This document shows positions 43,031 through 52,764 of a DNA stretch of 64,000 bases, piece by piece; the first letter of the stretch is position 1; every line of letters begins with the position of its first letter. Source of the stretch: Leptospira congkakensis (GTDB lineage Bacteria; Spirochaetota; Leptospiria; Leptospirales; Leptospiraceae). The position numbers were made by a program, and so were the translations under genes. The stretch covers positions 124,001 to 188,000 of the forward strand of contig NZ_RQGQ01000009.1 of assembly GCF_004770265.1 (NCBI RefSeq). Direction: 5' to 3'. The notes beneath the pieces are model-generated. The model saw only the letters and a list, made by a program, of their open reading frames with translations. It had not been told where the DNA came from and made no database searches.

Positions 43031-44158
43031 CTACCTAGCTACAATCCTTGCAAATTCGATTCCTTTGAAGTAGTGTTGTAGGATTTCCCTGTGGTTGAAC
43101 TGACTTTTTGCCATGGCAAAACTTCCCCACTGTGACATTCCCACTCCATGTCCTGAGCCAAGTCCTTTCACATAGAACTCACCAGACTCTTCTCTTCGAA
43201 TTCCAAATCGTGTAGATTTTAATTTGGTGGCTCCCAACTTTTTTCGAAACTCAGTAGCTTTGATTTTTTTAGATCCAGAAGCTCCGATGATTTCTATTTC
43301 ATTCACACGAGAAGAGGGGAATCGGCTACTCACAATAATATCTTGGATCTCACCTACACCTAAATCGCGTAAGTTGGTATTTATAAAATCTGTTTTCCAT
43401 TTTTCTTCCCAGGAATATTGCTCTCCATCTTTATCATATTCAGATGGAACTGGTTTTAAATATTCTACAGGACTTCCCCAAACATTAGCTGGGTCTTCCG
43501 TATAACCTCCAGCATTGGAATGGAAAAAACTTTGGATCGGTTGGCCTTTGTGAATGAGGATAAGACCTTCTGTTTCAAAAACTGCTTCCGAAGTATTACG
43601 ATGTTCTTTGTTTTTTCCTTTGTATACTTGGGTATTGGTAGAAGTATCTACATCAAACTCTAGTTTTTTGCGATTTAACATTTCTCTTACAACATAAGTT
43701 CTAGCACAAATCGCTTGTGCTTTGAGCGCTTCTTTAGGCCAAGAAGCACTTACTTCAGAAGGAACAACTGATAATAAATAGGCTTCCACAGGAACTAAAT
43801 TGATAATAAATATTTTTCCATCAATGGGTTTGAGAAGAATTGTGCCTCTGTAACTCACACCTTTGTATTCGATCCATTCTGAATTGCTTTGAATGGAAAT
43901 TGGTGCTTTCAATGCCGTGGGGTTTAAAGATAAAAAGTCGTAAACTTTTTTTATCGTAAGGTCGTTTGCATCTCGAACAATGATTTCACCCGTCGATTTA
44001 AACACTTCTTCATCGGTCGCATAACCGAGTAATACACGAACTGGTTTTGTTTTAAAACCTGAATCTTCTGGTGTCCAGTTGGTTACCATCACACTCGCAC
44101 AACCGATTTGCCATAAGATGGCCAAACATAAAAATAAAATCGATTTTTGAATCTTCAT
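43031..44158 (-). CDS. SpoIID/LytB-domain lipoprotein
   Basis: 375 residues. The signal peptide ends in a lipobox (WQIGC, Cys20). The SpoIID fold occupies about 105-365: VEAYLLSVVPSEVSASWPKEALKAQAICARTYVV (the conserved catalytic Glu and the AQAI-AR-Y strand), FHSNAGGYTEDPANVWGSPVEYLK, and the closing GLGSGHGVGMSQWGSFAMAK. In Bacillus SpoIID is a lytic transglycosylase acting on denuded peptidoglycan; in a non-sporing spirochaete it probably trims peptidoglycan, for example at division. It lies downstream of the RlmD-like gene on the same strand with a gap of 49 bases. Confidence 0.9.
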   Translation of the reverse strand: MKIQKSILFLCLAILWQIGCASVMVTNWTPEDSGFKTKPVRVLLGYATDEEVFKSTGEIIVRDANDLTIKKVYDFLSLNPTALKAPISIQSNSEWIEYKGVSYRGTILLKPIDGKIFIINLVPVEAYLLSVVPSEVSASWPKEALKAQAICARTYVVREMLNRKKLEFDVDTSTNTQVYKGKNKEHRNTSEAVFETEGLILIHKGQPIQSFFHSNAGGYTEDPANVWGSPVEYLKPVPSEYDKDGEQYSWEEKWKTDFINTNLRDLGVGEIQDIIVSSRFPSSRVNEIEIIGASGSKKIKATEFRKKLGATKLKSTRFGIRREESGEFYVKGLGSGHGVGMSQWGSFAMAKSQFNHREILQHYFKGIEFARIVAR

Positions 44159-44207
44159 AGTACCCTCCCTTCTAATTTCGGAGGAAATTCAAAATTGGTG
44201 AAGGGAT

Positions 44208-45527
44208 TTATACTGTCTTTCTTCGAAAGAAAAGCACCGATTCTGTATGGGGAGTGTGCGGGTAGGGATCAATTAGGATTCCATCCACAAAATCATAATT
44301 CGGAAGGAAGGTTGATACATCTTCCTTTTGGGAGTAAGGGTTACAGGAGACATAGAATACAAACTCTGGCCCAAAATCACGAATCCATTGAGTTACTAAT
44401 TTCCCAGCACCGGCCCTAGGAGGATCCAAAATCAAAGTGGCGTTTTCTTTTTGTTTCAGAAGTTCTGTGGACATAAATAGATTTGCGATTTGGAATGAAT
44501 GGGATTTGTTTGGATAACGATTTTCAAAGGTTGCAGATGCGATTGTTATAGAGGATTCGGTCAGTTCATATCCATCTATATTTTTAAAAGAATCACCATA
44601 TAACAAAGAGAAGAAACCATTTCCACAAAATAAATCGATGAGATTGTTTCCTGATTTAGGCAATCTTTCTTTGATAAAAGAAAGGATTGGTAAAAACCCC
44701 GTTGGATTCGGCTGGAAAAAAGAATCAAAAGGAATTTGAAAGGTTTCTCCCAAAACTTGTTCTGTAAAAGTAGACTTACCTCTTAAGATTTCAGGTCTTC
44801 CAAAAGCAGAAACCTCCGACTTAGGTCTGTTATAACAAAATAATAATGAATTTTGTTTTAAGGATTCCAAACATAGGTTACGAAAATTTTCCATAGATGG
44901 ATGTGATTCATATCCATCGGTAAAGGTAAAAATTAAAATTCCATCATCTGTATTTTGTGCCTTACGAATGGTGAGGTATTTGAGTCCTCCTTCTTCGCTT
45001 CTCCTGTCCCAAATCACTTCTGGCATTTGGTTTAGTACAGATTGTACATCTTTTAGGGCATCATTCGCCCAATCGGATTGGATGGAACAAGAGGTAATGG
45101 GAACAACCTTTCGAAAGTTTCCCCTTTGCCTTTGTCCGATGATAGGACCAGGGAAAACAGAGAAATCCATTCGCGATCGGTACTTGTAAATTTGTTGAGA
45201 AGGAAGAGGAGTGACGGATATTCCTAAATCTTTTTGGAAAGATTCGAGGATGGGTGAAAATTTAAGTTCTAATTGTTTTTTGTAATCTATGTGTTGGCCA
45301 GTGCAACCCCCACATTCTCCAAACACATCGCATTGGACGAGTTTCCAATCATGGTTACGGATGGTTTCTAAAATTCGTAAAGACCTTTGCCTTGGTCTAC
45401 GTTTGACATATTCGACTTGAAGTTCATCGCCAGGATAGGCAAAAAAAACGTTCACCTTTTTTCCGTTAGGTGCCGTGATGATTCCTGAAAAATCAGAATC
45501 TAAACTTTCCACAATGACTTTGTCCAT
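44208..45527 (-). CDS. RlmD/TrmA-family uracil-5 RNA methyltransferase
   Basis: 439 residues. An N-terminal TRAM domain (about 1-58) precedes a 4Fe-4S motif with Cys66, Cys72 and Cys75 (FGECGGCTGQH) and a fourth Cys in ITSCSIQ. The methyltransferase domain has the SAM loop LIDLFCGNGFFSLL, DPPRAGAG, the catalytic Cys motif YVSCNPYSQ, and Glu near the end (HTESVLFF). These are typical of the enzymes that make m5U in 23S rRNA or tRNA. The exact target base cannot be assigned. It is divergent from the cyclase gene at 45574 by 46 bases and lies upstream of the SpoIID-like gene. Confidence 0.9.
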   Translation of the reverse strand: MDKVIVESLDSDFSGIITAPNGKKVNVFFAYPGDELQVEYVKRRPRQRSLRILETIRNHDWKLVQCDVFGECGGCTGQHIDYKKQLELKFSPILESFQKDLGISVTPLPSQQIYKYRSRMDFSVFPGPIIGQRQRGNFRKVVPITSCSIQSDWANDALKDVQSVLNQMPEVIWDRRSEEGGLKYLTIRKAQNTDDGILIFTFTDGYESHPSMENFRNLCLESLKQNSLLFCYNRPKSEVSAFGRPEILRGKSTFTEQVLGETFQIPFDSFFQPNPTGFLPILSFIKERLPKSGNNLIDLFCGNGFFSLLYGDSFKNIDGYELTESSITIASATFENRYPNKSHSFQIANLFMSTELLKQKENATLILDPPRAGAGKLVTQWIRDFGPEFVFYVSCNPYSQKEDVSTFLPNYDFVDGILIDPYPHTPHTESVLFFRRKTV

Positions 45528-45573
45528 TGTTTTATACTTGCCAGTTCCTTTTGATTTTTATAAGATTTCCGAC

Positions 45574-47634
45574 ATGGTTTTTTCGAAAAGACTCTTTTGT
45601 TACCTGTGTACATTCCTTTTCATTGCGGGATTTCTCTCACCCGTAACCGCACAGGTCCTCCTCACCAACCAAATTTTGGATCTTAGATCAGAAACTTCTT
45701 TTGGCCAGTCGGTCCACAAGTGGAGTTTTAAACCGGGAGATTCTCCCCTCGTGGCAGAAACGAATGAAGATGATGTATATTTAGATGAAGAAAACGGACA
45801 AACGAGAGCACTACGATTTGCACATGCCCAAATCCAGTTGGGGGAATCTGTTCGAAATGGATGGATCTCTGGATTCCAAGTCCAAACCGCTTGGGACAAG
45901 GTGAAAGATGGGGATGGAGAATTGTATTTTCCTGACTTTTCCAAATATCTGGAATCTTACAAAGGATATGCTTGGTACCGAACGGAAATTCGAATTACCG
46001 AAGAAGACATCCGAACTCGATTCAAATCGCGAAACTTAACGGTGCGCCTCGGACAAATCAGCCAAGCGGATGCTGTTTATTGGAATGGAAAGTTCATTGG
46101 TGGGACTGGCCTTCATTTGGATACAGAAGAGAACGTTCAGTTAGAAGACAAATCTCTGTATAGCGATAAAGTTCGTTTTTACCAAATCCCAATCGATAGT
46201 TTAAAAACCGATGAACCCAATATCCTTGCTGTCAGAGTTTATGCAAAGTATCCTTTGAGTCCAGGTTTGTCGCACGATAAGTTTTATGTATCTTCTGTAA
46301 AATATTCGGAACGAGCAGAGTATTGGAATGATTTCAAAAAGATTTTTGTTATCGTACTTACTTTGTTACTTGGTAGTTTTTATTTATATTGGCAATTCTT
46401 ATTTCGAAACGAAGATGATGCTACCGTTTACTTTGCATTAGGTTCCATTTTTATGGCACTGAATACTTTGTTTCAGAGTCAAATTATTTATTCCGTAGTT
46501 GGTGACGGATTTTGGATTAAAAAAATAGAGTATGTCGCTTGGATCGGCCTTGTACATTTACTTTTTAATTTTATCGTTCGATTTGCACATGTTAGACAAG
46601 GTTGGATCAAAATCACCAACCGTTATATAGACATCGCTGGTGTTCTTTCAATTGTAGCTGTTTTGTTTACCCCAAATTTCCTTTTCCTATCTAAGTTTTT
46701 TTTCTATTGGAGTTTCGTAACGATTGTCCTTGGCGGAGCACTGTTTTATATCATTTTCCTCGGAAGAAAAGTTCCGTCTATGGGAACGGTTTCTCTTGGA
46801 TTTTTGGCTTTTATCGTTCTGATTCTAAATGATATCTTTGTGGAAATGCAATGGGAATGGTATCCGAGCCATACTTTTTTAAAGGATTACGCTTTTGCTG
46901 CTTTCTCAGTGTCTGTGGCTTTATCCATCGTAAAGAACATGATTGATTCCAGAAGGCTTGTGGAAAAACAAAGAGAAGAAAAAGACAGACTTTCTCGTTA
47001 TTTTTCTCCTGCTGTAATGGAAACCATTGTTGCCGACAATATTAAGTTAGGTGGTGAGGAAAGAGAAATTGCTACTTTATTTTCCGATATTGTTGGATTT
47101 ACCACTTTTGCAGAAAAAAATCCACCAGGAGTTGTCCTTCAAAACCTAAACACAATTTTTGAATCCTTATCGGATTTGATTTTTCATTATTCTGCTACCT
47201 TAGATAAATTCATCGGGGATGCCATTATGGCATTTTGGGGCGCACCCAAACAAACAGAACTAGATGCTTATAAAGCTGTTGCTTGTGCTGTGGATATGCA
47301 GAAAAAAATGGAAGAAATCAATCGTGACCTTGGCCTTCCGCCGGGAACCTTCCGATTGCGGATTGGTGTTAATTTTGGAGAAGCCATTGTGGGTAACATT
47401 GGATCCATCAAACGAATGGACTACACTGTTATCGGTGATGCTGTTAATACAGCGGCAAGGTTAGAAAGTCATGGTATTCCAGGAAAAGTAGCTGTTTCGG
47501 AAGCCGCCTTTCTTGCGGCCGGTGGGAGTGAATACATTGAATATGAAGACATCAAGGAACTGACACTTAAAGGGAAAGCAGAGCCGGTCAAAGTGTACTT
47601 TGTTACTAAGGTTAAACCAAGGCCAGGGATTTGA
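45574..47634 (+). CDS. 7TMR-DISM class III nucleotide cyclase
   Basis: 686 residues. Signal peptide (about 1-27), a jelly-roll periplasmic sensor of the 7TMR-DISM extracellular type (about 30-255; YAWYRTEIRI, NLTVRLGQISQADAVYWNGKFIGGTG), seven hydrophobic helices (about 260-475), a short linker helix and a class III cyclase domain (about 490-680). Metal-binding Asp are in TLFSDIVGFTTFAE and DKFIGDAIM, purine-specifying Lys in DKFIG and Thr in MDYTVIGDAVNTAARLES, so cAMP is the likely product. The ATG at 45574 gives the signal peptide; the frame is open upstream. The same membrane module as the truncated protein at 1-1061. Not obviously in an operon. Confidence 0.92.
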   Translation: MVFSKRLFCYLCTFLFIAGFLSPVTAQVLLTNQILDLRSETSFGQSVHKWSFKPGDSPLVAETNEDDVYLDEENGQTRALRFAHAQIQLGESVRNGWISGFQVQTAWDKVKDGDGELYFPDFSKYLESYKGYAWYRTEIRITEEDIRTRFKSRNLTVRLGQISQADAVYWNGKFIGGTGLHLDTEENVQLEDKSLYSDKVRFYQIPIDSLKTDEPNILAVRVYAKYPLSPGLSHDKFYVSSVKYSERAEYWNDFKKIFVIVLTLLLGSFYLYWQFLFRNEDDATVYFALGSIFMALNTLFQSQIIYSVVGDGFWIKKIEYVAWIGLVHLLFNFIVRFAHVRQGWIKITNRYIDIAGVLSIVAVLFTPNFLFLSKFFFYWSFVTIVLGGALFYIIFLGRKVPSMGTVSLGFLAFIVLILNDIFVEMQWEWYPSHTFLKDYAFAAFSVSVALSIVKNMIDSRRLVEKQREEKDRLSRYFSPAVMETIVADNIKLGGEEREIATLFSDIVGFTTFAEKNPPGVVLQNLNTIFESLSDLIFHYSATLDKFIGDAIMAFWGAPKQTELDAYKAVACAVDMQKKMEEINRDLGLPPGTFRLRIGVNFGEAIVGNIGSIKRMDYTVIGDAVNTAARLESHGIPGKVAVSEAAFLAAGGSEYIEYEDIKELTLKGKAEPVKVYFVTKVKPRPGI

Positions 47635-47673
47635 GTTTAAAGGGTAAGTTTATGATTTTGAACTAAAGGAAAT

Positions 47674-48897
47674 ATGGGAAAAATTAAATTTATTGTTTAT
47701 ATTGTTTTTGGCTTATTCATTGGAATCTATATTGCGAGAACATATATAAATATTTTTTCCCTTTCTCATTTATTCGCAGGATTGTTATTTTTATACATTT
47801 CCATATATATTCATGAATTTGGCCATCTCCTATTTGCGAAACTCTCTCACCTCAAGGTAGATCGGATTATCATTGGGAATGGTAAAAAAAATATACTTAA
47901 TTTTAAAATTTTTGAGACGTCGGTATCGATTACAAACGCAATTGATGGAGGTTTTACGTATTTAGACTATCATTCAATGAAAGACTTAACGAAGCTAAAT
48001 TACGGTTTATATCTTTCCGGCGGGATTTTATTAAATTTTTTCTTCTTCTTTGTATTTTTCTTAATCAATATTCTTTATGAAAATCAATACCTTTACGGCT
48101 ACATTATTGTTTTTTACCTAATCAATTTATTCCTTGTCATTCAGAATTTGATTCCGACAAACGTTTCCTTCAGTATCTTAAATATTGACAGCGATGGAAT
48201 GCTTCTATATAAATTGGCTTCAAAAGGAAACCAATTTATAAACGAAATAAAGGAAGACGCATATATTTCCTACAATTTACCTAAAGCCAAGATTGCAGAT
48301 GATCCGAACGAATATATTGAGTTATTAAAACCTTTGTTAAGTCAATATCCAGAAAATGTTTATTTAAACATATTAAAGTCCTCGGCAAAAAGAATGCTTT
48401 TGGAATTTGAAACTTCATCGGAAATTGCATACAGTGTATTGAATTATAAAATTCCTAATAATTTTTATTTAAAGTTAGCCTATAACGAAATCGCATGTAG
48501 CTCTTTTTTTACGGGAGATCCTAAGGGAGAAGAATATTCTAAAATGGCCGTAGAGTTGGGTAAAAATGATCCCATCGCTTTATCCACGTATGGATGTTTA
48601 TTAATCCAAAACGAAAAATTTAAAGAAGGGATTTCCACACTCCAGAAATCCATTAAACTCATGAATCAATTGAGTTTCGGTGAGGATTTAAATATTGTTA
48701 GTTATATTTTTTTGTGTTTTGCTTATCAAAGAACGAATGATTTACATAACTTTGGTAAGTATAAAAATCTAATTAAAATCCATAAGAATGAAATTAAATA
48801 TGAAGTTTTGTATATTTTTAATAAACTTTTTCGGCTCAACGAAAAAGACTTATCTCTTAGTGATACTTTTTGGAATGATTTTATACACCAAGTATGA
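47674..48897 (+). CDS. M50-family membrane zinc peptidase-like protein with TPR-like C-terminus
   Basis: 407 residues. The membrane part (about 1-180) contains HEFGH (47-51), the zinc motif of M50 site-2 proteases, and a second region LIPTNVSFSILNIDSDG where the third ligand would be Asp (family N-x-x-P-x-x-x-L-D-G). The C-terminal half (about 200-400) is soluble and helical, and segments such as DPIALSTYGCLLIQNEKFKEGISTLQKSIKL suggest tetratricopeptide repeats. It might cleave membrane-bound regulators. The DNA is visibly more AT-rich than its neighbours, which hints at transfer. Its last 17 bases overlap the 3' end of clpS on the other strand. Confidence 0.65.
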   Translation: MGKIKFIVYIVFGLFIGIYIARTYINIFSLSHLFAGLLFLYISIYIHEFGHLLFAKLSHLKVDRIIIGNGKKNILNFKIFETSVSITNAIDGGFTYLDYHSMKDLTKLNYGLYLSGGILLNFFFFFVFFLINILYENQYLYGYIIVFYLINLFLVIQNLIPTNVSFSILNIDSDGMLLYKLASKGNQFINEIKEDAYISYNLPKAKIADDPNEYIELLKPLLSQYPENVYLNILKSSAKRMLLEFETSSEIAYSVLNYKIPNNFYLKLAYNEIACSSFFTGDPKGEEYSKMAVELGKNDPIALSTYGCLLIQNEKFKEGISTLQKSIKLMNQLSFGEDLNIVSYIFLCFAYQRTNDLHNFGKYKNLIKIHKNEIKYEVLYIFNKLFRLNEKDLSLSDTFWNDFIHQV

Positions 48898-49165
48898 CCG
48901 TTAGGTTGGCATTGGTCATATTCTCGGCAACAGTTTCACATTCTTCCATACTACCTTGGAAACAAACAGCTTTGCCATTGGTGTGCGCTTCCATCGCAAT
49001 TTTTTTGGCATCTTTTTTTGTTTTGAAACAAAGTTTCATCAAACAATCTTCTACATAAGAAAACTCGTGGATGGAATCATTGAACAAAATGACAAAGTAA
49101 AAGTAAATTGAATCAAACTTAGATTTTGTTTCTTCAAATGTAGTAGGTAAGTTTTCTTCAGTCAT
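48881..49165 (-). CDS. clpS: ATP-dependent Clp protease adaptor ClpS
   Basis: 94 residues with the ClpS pattern: FYFVILFNDSIHEFSYVEDCLMKLCF (the LLNDD-type strand, here VILFNDS), KDAKKIAMEAHTNGKAVCFQGSMEECETVAENM. It delivers N-end-rule substrates to the Clp ATPase. The usual ND-D motif is shortened to ND-S, which might affect substrate choice. No clpA or clpC gene is beside it; the ClpB-like gene at 1285 is not its partner. It overlaps the photolyase gene by eight bases at its 5' end and the M50 gene at its 3' end. Confidence 0.88.
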   Translation of the reverse strand: MTEENLPTTFEETKSKFDSIYFYFVILFNDSIHEFSYVEDCLMKLCFKTKKDAKKIAMEAHTNGKAVCFQGSMEECETVAENMTNANLTVILGV

Positions 49166-50762
49166 GGAAAAGTGAGTCGGAGATTCCGCTCAGTTCACCA
49201 ATATACTCCAAATAGGATTTCATTTTAAACTTCTTTTTTGTCGAATCTGAGGACATAAATCGAACATTCCCAAATACATTTCGTTCTGGAAACCAAGGTC
49301 TATCAAATAATCCAAAACACCATAAAATTCCGGTATAGGAATTGGGGTTTCTTCCATCGTAAGCATATTTATTGTTTAGATGTTCTAGAATTTGAAACGC
49401 TTCTTCATAAGATTTTGTCCATTCGATTACTTTTTTACCCCATAACATTCGCATATAGTTATGCATTCTACCTGTTTTCACAAGTTCGGTTTGGGCAGCG
49501 TTCCAAAGTTCATCGTGTGTCTTTCCAGATTCAAATTGTTCCAAATTATAAACATACTCTCTTGTATCTGATTTATGTTTTTTGAAATTGGTTTTTACCC
49601 AGTCGGGAAGATTTTCTAAATTGATGTTTTTGGGTTTGTTTTTCCAAAAAAATAAATACCCTATATCCCTCCAAGTGATGAGTTCATCTAAGAAGTGATT
49701 GGTGGAAGTAGACTCCGAATAAAAATGTTCACGGTCTCCGGGTTTTTGGTGACTCATTCTTTCTGGGTTCCATTTTCCTTGCGATGAAGATTCTAAAACT
49801 GCCTGGAAAATTTCTTCGATTCCAATATGTCCAAAATGGAGATAGGGAGAAAGACCACTTGTAGCAGTCATTTCTGGTGGATTCGGTTGGGAACGACCCG
49901 TTTCATATTCTTGAATTTTTTTTGCGATAAAGGTTTTTAAGATTTTGAGGGCTTCTGCGCGACCACCTTTCACTCCTTTGGCGGGAGGGACCGAATCTTT
50001 AAACTCAAAAGTTTTTAAAAATAAATCTAAATCTTTTGGTAATCCAAATCCTACAGGAGGTTTTGAATTTTGATTCAAGGCCAGGACATCTTCCTTTTTC
50101 CATTTTGGTTTGGTTCTTTCAGGCATTCCTTTTAAAAATTCTTTATGAATCCAAATTCGTAGAATCCTTGCGGCACTTGCTTCTTTGGCAAAACGGGAGA
50201 ATGGAAGTAAGGAGTTACTATCCACTGCAATCAGGGGACAATTCACTTTGGCGGCAAGTTTTGAGGTTTGTTCGGGGATGATAAAACAAGGAAAGTCGTC
50301 AGTGACGATGGCCACTGCATTTTTGGTTATTTCTTTTAAGATCCCACGTGCAGGATTTGTTTTGGATTCTAGGAAGGGCCAGTAATTGATTCCCAGTTCG
50401 TCTGCTCTTGTTTGGTTGTCATACATCCCTTCGACGATGAATCGGTGAATCCTTTCTGAGTTCCAAGGGTAATCAGAACGAAGTCCTTCATAAACAATCA
50501 GTTCTTTGTTATGTTTCTTTGCTAAGTTTACCGCATAAGCAAAAGCATGATTGGAGTCAAAACGACGATAAGCTTGCATCCAGTAGAGGACAAACTGTCC
50601 GCTTGCATTTAAGGGTTTTTGATTGCAGTGCCTAACTCTTTCCTCATTCACCTCTATTAGAGGGGATTCAGATGCATTCTGACCTTGTTTTTTATCAGAA
50701 AGGAAGTCCAATGCAAAGCGGATGTGCTTAAAATTTATACCATATGAACTACAATAAAGCAA
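49158..50762 (-). CDS. phr: Class II deoxyribodipyrimidine photolyase
   Basis: 534 residues of the cryptochrome/photolyase superfamily, class II branch. The N-terminal alpha/beta domain contains FVLYWMQAYRRFDSNHAFAYAVNLA (the opening of class II enzymes). The FAD domain carries SGLSPYLHFGHIG, the conserved WRDIGYLFFW, RMHNYMRMLWGKKVIEW (FAD and substrate helices) and DGRNPNSYTGILWCFGLFDRPWFPERNVFGNVRFMS, which is diagnostic of class II. It repairs cyclobutane dimers in blue light. The light-dependence agrees with a free-living organism. It overlaps clpS by eight bases on the same strand. The start at ATG 50762 adds a leader of about 45 residues. Confidence 0.93.
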   Translation of the reverse strand: MLYCSSYGINFKHIRFALDFLSDKKQGQNASESPLIEVNEERVRHCNQKPLNASGQFVLYWMQAYRRFDSNHAFAYAVNLAKKHNKELIVYEGLRSDYPWNSERIHRFIVEGMYDNQTRADELGINYWPFLESKTNPARGILKEITKNAVAIVTDDFPCFIIPEQTSKLAAKVNCPLIAVDSNSLLPFSRFAKEASAARILRIWIHKEFLKGMPERTKPKWKKEDVLALNQNSKPPVGFGLPKDLDLFLKTFEFKDSVPPAKGVKGGRAEALKILKTFIAKKIQEYETGRSQPNPPEMTATSGLSPYLHFGHIGIEEIFQAVLESSSQGKWNPERMSHQKPGDREHFYSESTSTNHFLDELITWRDIGYLFFWKNKPKNINLENLPDWVKTNFKKHKSDTREYVYNLEQFESGKTHDELWNAAQTELVKTGRMHNYMRMLWGKKVIEWTKSYEEAFQILEHLNNKYAYDGRNPNSYTGILWCFGLFDRPWFPERNVFGNVRFMSSDSTKKKFKMKSYLEYIGELSGISDSLFHD

Positions 50763-50945
50763 AATGTCCCGACATTATGAGCTAGGCCTATCAGGATTCG
50801 TTTCCGTTTCATAATAAATTTATACAAAATGAGGGGTTTCTAGGCATTCTACGATTTTTTTCCGTTTCTCTGGCATCAGAATTCAAATCGGGTACCAATC
50901 TTGCACTGTTTCTAAACAAATAACATGGAAAGGAAACATGGTAAT

Positions 50946-52334
50946 ATGAAACAGTATTTCAAATCAATCGCCTTCCTGCTCCTGGTTGTTCCGATGTTCC
51001 TTTTTGCAGATGAAGCTGCAACCGTCGCAACTCCAGCAGAGGAAACCGCAAACACAATCCAAACTTTAACCGTTGGTTTAGACACCTTATGGGTGCTAGT
51101 CGCTGGTATGTTGGTATTCTTTATGAATGCCGGTTTTGCTCTCGTTGAATCGGGTTTTGCTCAATCAAAGAACACCGTGAACATCCTTGCAAAAAACTTT
51201 ATTGTTTTTGCTGCAGCAACTTTCTCCTACTGGGCAATCGGTTGGGGTTTGATGTTTGGTGATGGAACTCCATATTTGGCAAGTGAAGGTCTATTTTTCT
51301 TAGGTGGAGCCGATAACTCTCCAGCAATTGGGGATGCATACCAAGGTGTATATTCATCTATGAATTGGACTGGTGTTCCTCTATTTGCGAAATTTTTCTT
51401 TCAATTGGTTTTTGCAGCAACAGCAGCAACCATCGTATCTGGAGCTGTGGCAGAACGAATTAAATTTCATTCCTTCCTTATCTTCTCCTTTATTCTAGTA
51501 GCATTTTTATATCCATTTACTGGTCACTGGGTATGGGGTGGCGGATGGATTTCAGAACTTGGTTTTCATGACTTCGCTGGATCTACCGTAGTACACTCTG
51601 TAGGTGGTTGGGCAGCTCTTGCTGGTGCCATCGTTCTTGGTGCAAGAAAAGGAAAATTTTTACCAGATGGTAGAATTAAACCAATCCTTGGTCACAACAT
51701 GACATCTGCAGCATTAGGAACACTTATCCTTTGGCTCGGTTGGTTTGGATTTAACCCAGGTTCTACTATGGGTGTTGGTGACGGAAGTGTAATGGCTCAC
51801 GTAATTGTGACTACAAACATTTCAGCTGCATTAGGTGCTCTTGCATCCACTGTAACAGCTTGGATCATCTTGAAAAAACCTGATCTTGGTATGATCCTTA
51901 ACGGAACACTTGCTGGTCTTGTTGGTATCACTGCACCTTGTGCAATCGTGAGTCCAACTTCAGCTGCCATCATCGGTGCTGTATCTGGAACTCTCGTTGT
52001 ATTATCTGTTCTTTTCTTTGACAAAATCAAAATTGATGACCCTGTAGGTGCAACTTCAGTTCACTTAGTATGTGGTATTTGGGGAACATTAGCAGTTGCA
52101 ATCTTCGGATACGAAGGCGCACCTGCTGGAGTAGAAGTTCCTTCCATTCTAACTCAACTTATTGGAATTCTAGCAATCGGTGGTTTCACATTTGTAGTTT
52201 CTTTTGCATTATGGTATGTGTTGAAACTTGCTGGTGGAATCCGAGTGAGTGAAGAAGAAGAACTCAGTGGTTTGGATCTTGGGGAACATGGAGCAGAAGC
52301 TTACCCTGATTTCAATATCCGAGCTCGTGGTTAA
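50946..52334 (+). CDS. amt: Ammonium transporter Amt
   Basis: About 462 residues. The Met at 50946 is chosen because it begins a Sec signal peptide (MKQYFKSIAFLLLVVPMFLFADE) as Amt proteins of this type do; the ATG at 50925 is an alternative. Eleven transmembrane helices follow, with the Amt landmarks VAGMLVFFMNAGFALVESGF, DFAGSTVVHSVGGWAALAG, LGWFGFNPGS and GATSVHLVCGIWGTLAV (the twin-His pore). The PII gene starts 20 bases after its stop and would block the channel when nitrogen is ample. No sigma-54 promoter with the usual GG-N10-GC pattern is seen before it. Confidence 0.95.
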   Translation: MKQYFKSIAFLLLVVPMFLFADEAATVATPAEETANTIQTLTVGLDTLWVLVAGMLVFFMNAGFALVESGFAQSKNTVNILAKNFIVFAAATFSYWAIGWGLMFGDGTPYLASEGLFFLGGADNSPAIGDAYQGVYSSMNWTGVPLFAKFFFQLVFAATAATIVSGAVAERIKFHSFLIFSFILVAFLYPFTGHWVWGGGWISELGFHDFAGSTVVHSVGGWAALAGAIVLGARKGKFLPDGRIKPILGHNMTSAALGTLILWLGWFGFNPGSTMGVGDGSVMAHVIVTTNISAALGALASTVTAWIILKKPDLGMILNGTLAGLVGITAPCAIVSPTSAAIIGAVSGTLVVLSVLFFDKIKIDDPVGATSVHLVCGIWGTLAVAIFGYEGAPAGVEVPSILTQLIGILAIGGFTFVVSFALWYVLKLAGGIRVSEEEELSGLDLGEHGAEAYPDFNIRARG

Positions 52335-52354
52335 GGGAATAGGAGTATAACATT

Positions 52355-52699
52355 ATGAAAATGATCATTGCAATCATCCAACCACATAAGTTGGAAGAAG
52401 TTAAAGCAGAATTAACTAAAAACGAAATCTATCGTCTAACAGTATCTGACGTTCAAGGTTACGGACAACAAAAAGGTAAAACAGAAGTTTTTCGTGGTCA
52501 CGAATACACTGTAAACTTACTTAGAAAGGTTAGACTAGAAATTGCTGTAAACGATGAATTCGTAAAACCAACTGTTGATGCTATCTTAAAAGCAGCAAAA
52601 AGTGGTGACGGAAAAATCGGTGACGGAAAGATTTTTATCTCTCCTCTCGAAGAAGTGATTCGAATCAGAACTGGCGAGAAAGGAAAAAGCGCTATTTAA
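52355..52699 (+). CDS. glnB: PII nitrogen-regulatory protein, GlnB/GlnK type
   Basis: 114 residues, typical PII size. The T-loop contains Tyr51 (RGHEYTVN) for uridylylation, and the fold signatures are KMIIAIIQPHKLEEVK, VSDVQGYGQQKG, VRLEIAVND and GDGKIGDGKIFISPLEEVIRIRTGE (ATP-binding B/C loops). It reports 2-oxoglutarate and ATP/ADP levels and inhibits the adjacent Amt channel. The name glnK would be equally valid, given the linkage with amt. The start (ATG at 52355) has GGAGTATA upstream. It shares a promoter with amt and ends at the terminator at 52729-52760. Confidence 0.95.
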   Translation: MKMIIAIIQPHKLEEVKAELTKNEIYRLTVSDVQGYGQQKGKTEVFRGHEYTVNLLRKVRLEIAVNDEFVKPTVDAILKAAKSGDGKIGDGKIFISPLEEVIRIRTGEKGKSAI

Positions 52700-52728
52700 A
52701 ACTTCCTTTATTAAAGGAAAAATCGGAA

Positions 52729-52760
52729 AACGTGTGGGGAAATTTCCCTACACGTTTTTT
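52729..52760 (+). terminator. Strong terminator of amt-glnB
   Basis: AACGTGTGGGGAAA (52729-52742) and TTTCCCTACACGTT (52743-52756) form a 14-bp stem with a single G-U pair, then TTTT. The loop is formed by the central A/T pairs, which may melt. It lies between two convergent genes. Confidence 0.85.
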
Positions 52761-52764
52761 CTTT

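Noticed and set aside
50850..50924. Sigma-54 promoter before amt
   Set aside because: CTGGCATCAGAATTCA has GG but no GC ten bases later; TTGCAC-N14-TAACAT is too short for sigma-70. No promoter is claimed.
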